NCBI RefSeq assembly: GCF_004770895.1
Contig: NZ_RQHS01000020.1
Location: 1-8,616 of the forward strand
DNA length: 8,616 nt
Direction of reading: 5' to 3'
From: Leptospira dzoumogneensis
Lineage (GTDB): Bacteria; Spirochaetota; Leptospiria; Leptospirales; Leptospiraceae
How positions within the stretch are numbered: position 1 is the stretch's first letter; each line of letters opens with the position of its first letter. Under the pieces are notes generated by a model. It did not search any database, was not told the DNA's origin, and saw nothing but the letters and a program-made list of their open reading frames with translations. The position numbers and the translations under genes are program-made. This document shows, one piece after another, positions 5,706-8,616 of the stretch.

Positions 5706-5792
5706 TTCGTTACCATCCTTCTTTTTAGTATATGAAAACAAGCAATTTCGCTCGTATCAAGAGGATGGCTCGGAACTAGGCGTATTTTTTAC

Positions 5793-5821
5793 TTTACACT
5801 AGGGTTAGCCAAAAATATTTT
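5793..5821 (+). promoter_or_regulatory. Candidate sigma-70 promoter of the rimP-nusA-infB operon
   Basis: TTTACA (5793-5798, 5 of 6) and TATTTT (5816-5821, 4 of 6) stand 17 bases apart. Transcription would begin near 5828, leaving a leader of about 130 bases before rimP. The leader contains small hairpins CCCAT/ATGGG (5841-5857), CGGA/TCCG (5873-5885) and CCTC/GAGG with a six-T loop (5905-5918); none resembles a known riboswitch. Confidence 0.42.
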
Positions 5822-5946
5822 GAATAGGTATCGGGAACCACCCATTGAATGTATGGGAAAACCCAAAAATTTCGGAGATATTCCGATTTTGTAGGTTGTT
5901 TTTTCCTCTTTTTTGAGGCAAAACGAAGCGGTTCAGAGACTCTCTG

Positions 5947-5951
5947 TAAGG
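5947..5951 (+). promoter_or_regulatory. Ribosome binding site TAAGG deciding the TTG start of rimP
   Basis: TAAGG lies six bases before TTG 5958-5960. The frame is open back to another TTG at 5913, but that one has no ribosome site and would add 15 residues not expected in the family. Confidence 0.5.
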
Positions 5952-5957
5952 CCGGCA

Positions 5958-6446
<489 letters not shown>

Positions 6447-6448
6447 TT

Positions 6449-7819
<1,371 letters not shown>

Positions 7820-7885
7820 TCTCTCGATTTGAGGGTTAGGCTAGGACCCGTTTTCAGTACATCGCGTACTTGACCAGGACATTAT

Positions 7886-8616
7886 ATGGAAGAAAAGAAT
7901 AAATCAATCAAGGAAAAGCTCCAGGGCTCTGCTTCTGCTGACGCAAGTAAGAAGAAGAAACTGGTGATCAAAAAGAAGCCGGACGAAAAAACGCCTTCTA
8001 CTTCTGCAAAGAAAGAGGCCCCTGTAGATCCAGCTCCAAGTAATCCAGCTGCTGCAGCTTCTTCCTCTCCAAGCACTCCTAAAAGTTCGACTCCTCCTAA
8101 AAAAGAACCTCTCTTTCCGGAACCAAGCACTCGCCAAGAACCTCCGGTTCCAAGATCTGCTCCTCCAGAACATATTCTGGGAGAAGGCAGACCTCCATTC
8201 CAGAGAGAAGACAATAATATTATAGTATCTCGTCCAAGTCAGAGACCTACGTTCCCGACTCAAAACCGCGAAGGCGGTGGTGGAAACTACCGAGGAAATC
8301 GCCAAGACGGAAACCAAGGTTACCAAAACCGTGAAGGTGGTGGTTACCAAGGTGGTCAAGGCGGCGGCGGATATCGCGGCGGCCAAAACAGAGAAGGTGG
8401 CGGATACCAAAATCGCGAAGGCGGTGGCGGCGGATATCGCGGAGGCCAAGGTGGTCAAGGCGGAGGATACCAAAACCGTGAAGGCGGCGGTGGTGGATAT
8501 CGCGGAGGCCAGGGAGGTCAGGGCGGTGGTTACCAAGGCGGAGGAGGAGGAGGAGGAGGAGGAGGAGGAGGAGGAGGAGGAGGAGGAGGAGGAGGAGGAG
8601 GAGGAGGAGGAGGAGG
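7886..8616 (+). CDS. infB: Translation initiation factor IF-2, N-terminal part only (runs off window)
   Basis: IF-2 is the GTPase that brings initiator tRNA to the 30S subunit. Only 243 codons are visible; the G domain and everything after it lie outside, so the call rests on position after nusA, the basic start ([12 protein letters not shown], then [12 protein letters not shown]), and the low-complexity N-terminus seen in leptospiral IF-2. Residues about 17-115 are rich in Ala, Pro, Ser and Lys; from 8261 on the protein is Gly-rich with N-R-E-G-G-G, G-Y-Q-N-R and Y-R-G-G-Q units in 21-codon tandem repeats, ending in a polyglycine run. ATG 7886 has AGGA (7876-7879) six bases upstream. Sixty-six bases separate it from nusA; they hold two small hairpins but no terminator. 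Confidence 0.88.
   Translation, partial: MEEKNKSIKEKLQGSASADASKKKKLVIKKKPDEKTPSTSAKKEAPVDPAPSNPAAAASSSPSTPKSSTPPKKEPLFPEPSTRQEPPVPRSAPPEHILGEGRPPFQREDNNIIVSRPSQRPTFPTQNREGGGGNYRGNRQDGNQGYQNREGGGYQGGQGGGGYRGGQNREGGGYQNREGGGGGYRGGQGGQGGGYQNREGGGGGYRGGQGGQGGGYQGGGGGGGGGGGGGGGGGGGGGGGGGG
8369..8539 (+). repeat. 63-bp in-frame tandem repeats in infB (two full copies and a partial third)
   Basis: Copies begin GGA-TAT-CGC at 8369, 8432 and 8495, a period of exactly 63 bases (21 codons). The protein unit is roughly G-Y-R-G-G-Q, a variable Q/N-R-E/G part, then Y-Q-N-R-E and glycines. Copy 3 follows copy 2 through Y-Q and then enters the GGA run at the point where N-R-E would be expected. Related, shorter units occur from 8261. 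Confidence 0.75.
8540..8616 (+). repeat. (GGA)25+ trinucleotide microsatellite encoding polyglycine, cut by window end
   Basis: Twenty-five perfect GGA codons plus GG fill 8540-8616 to the edge. Earlier glycine codons in the same gene mix GGT, GGC and GGA, so the pure GGA run points to recent slippage or to an assembly or sequencing artefact at a contig end. A GGA tract keeps the frame at any copy number. Confidence 0.9.

Noticed and set aside
5727..5732. TATACT on the minus strand as -10 box for the 384-residue lipoprotein
   Set aside because: Good hexamer but no -35 box at 16-18 bases; the nearest, TTGATA (5760-5755), is 22 bases away. Kept only as a hint that transcription may start near 5720.
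5563..5802. Plus-strand frame of 79 residues over the lipoprotein start and its leader
   Set aside because: Overlaps the lipoprotein signal peptide antisense and the terminator-like hairpin; no ribosome site and no domain.
7833..7870. Hairpins GGGT/ACCC and AGTAC/GTACT between nusA and infB
   Set aside because: Stems of four and five pairs without a T-run; not a terminator, and within a co-transcribed operon.
7882..8214. Minus-strand frame of 110 residues
   Set aside because: Antisense to the infB N-terminus, Gly/Ser/Phe-rich shadow composition, no neighbour or ribosome-site support.
7904..8536. Long minus-strand open frame (210 residues) opposite infB
   Set aside because: It is the shadow of the Gly-rich repeats: low-complexity Ala/Thr/Ser/Val protein, no ribosome site, and the plus-strand infB frame with AGGA and synteny explains the region.

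Overview
The window looks like chromosomal DNA of Leptospira (Spirochaetes). The case rests on the rimP-nusA-infB order, the protein style of these three genes, an initiation factor 2 with a very glycine-rich N-terminus, and two lipoproteins with loose spirochaetal lipoboxes. Base composition seems higher in GC than the low-GC pathogenic species, which hints at another subclade; this is inference, and no species is claimed.

Layout. Positions 1-110 hold what I read as the 3' end of an IS481-type insertion sequence, followed by a GC-rich palindrome (125-155). Next is a minus-strand pair of uncharacterised genes: a 197-residue single-pass membrane protein and a 78-residue soluble protein. A divergent plus-strand gene (1238-1867) encodes a three-cluster iron-sulfur protein, one divergent 4Fe-4S domain plus two CDGSH domains. 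Its stop codon abuts, with no spacer, the stop of a convergent lipoprotein gene of unknown function (1868-2809). The gap 2810-3040 is rich in inverted repeats. A second minus-strand operon follows, a putative beta-propeller-like lipoprotein (4506-5660) and nnr (3041-4504), separated by one base. A divergent intergenic region (5661-5957) carries a terminator-like hairpin in the lipoprotein leader and a good candidate promoter for the plus-strand operon. That operon is rimP, nusA and the 5' part of infB, which runs off the window inside a (GGA)n tract.

How the genes work together. rimP, nusA and infB form the conserved 30S maturation, transcription elongation/termination and translation initiation operon. 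Nnr repairs hydrated NAD(P)H in the cytoplasm; its lipoprotein neighbour is probably co-transcribed rather than functionally coupled. The remaining genes have no visible link to one another. I found no RNA gene, CRISPR array or phage module. The less ordinary parts are the IS remnant, the attenuator-like leader upstream of the 384-residue lipoprotein, the dispersed-repeat-like inverted pair at 2917-3009, the three-cluster CDGSH protein, and the infB glycine repeats ending in a pure GGA tract at the window edge. I see no convincing new multi-gene system.
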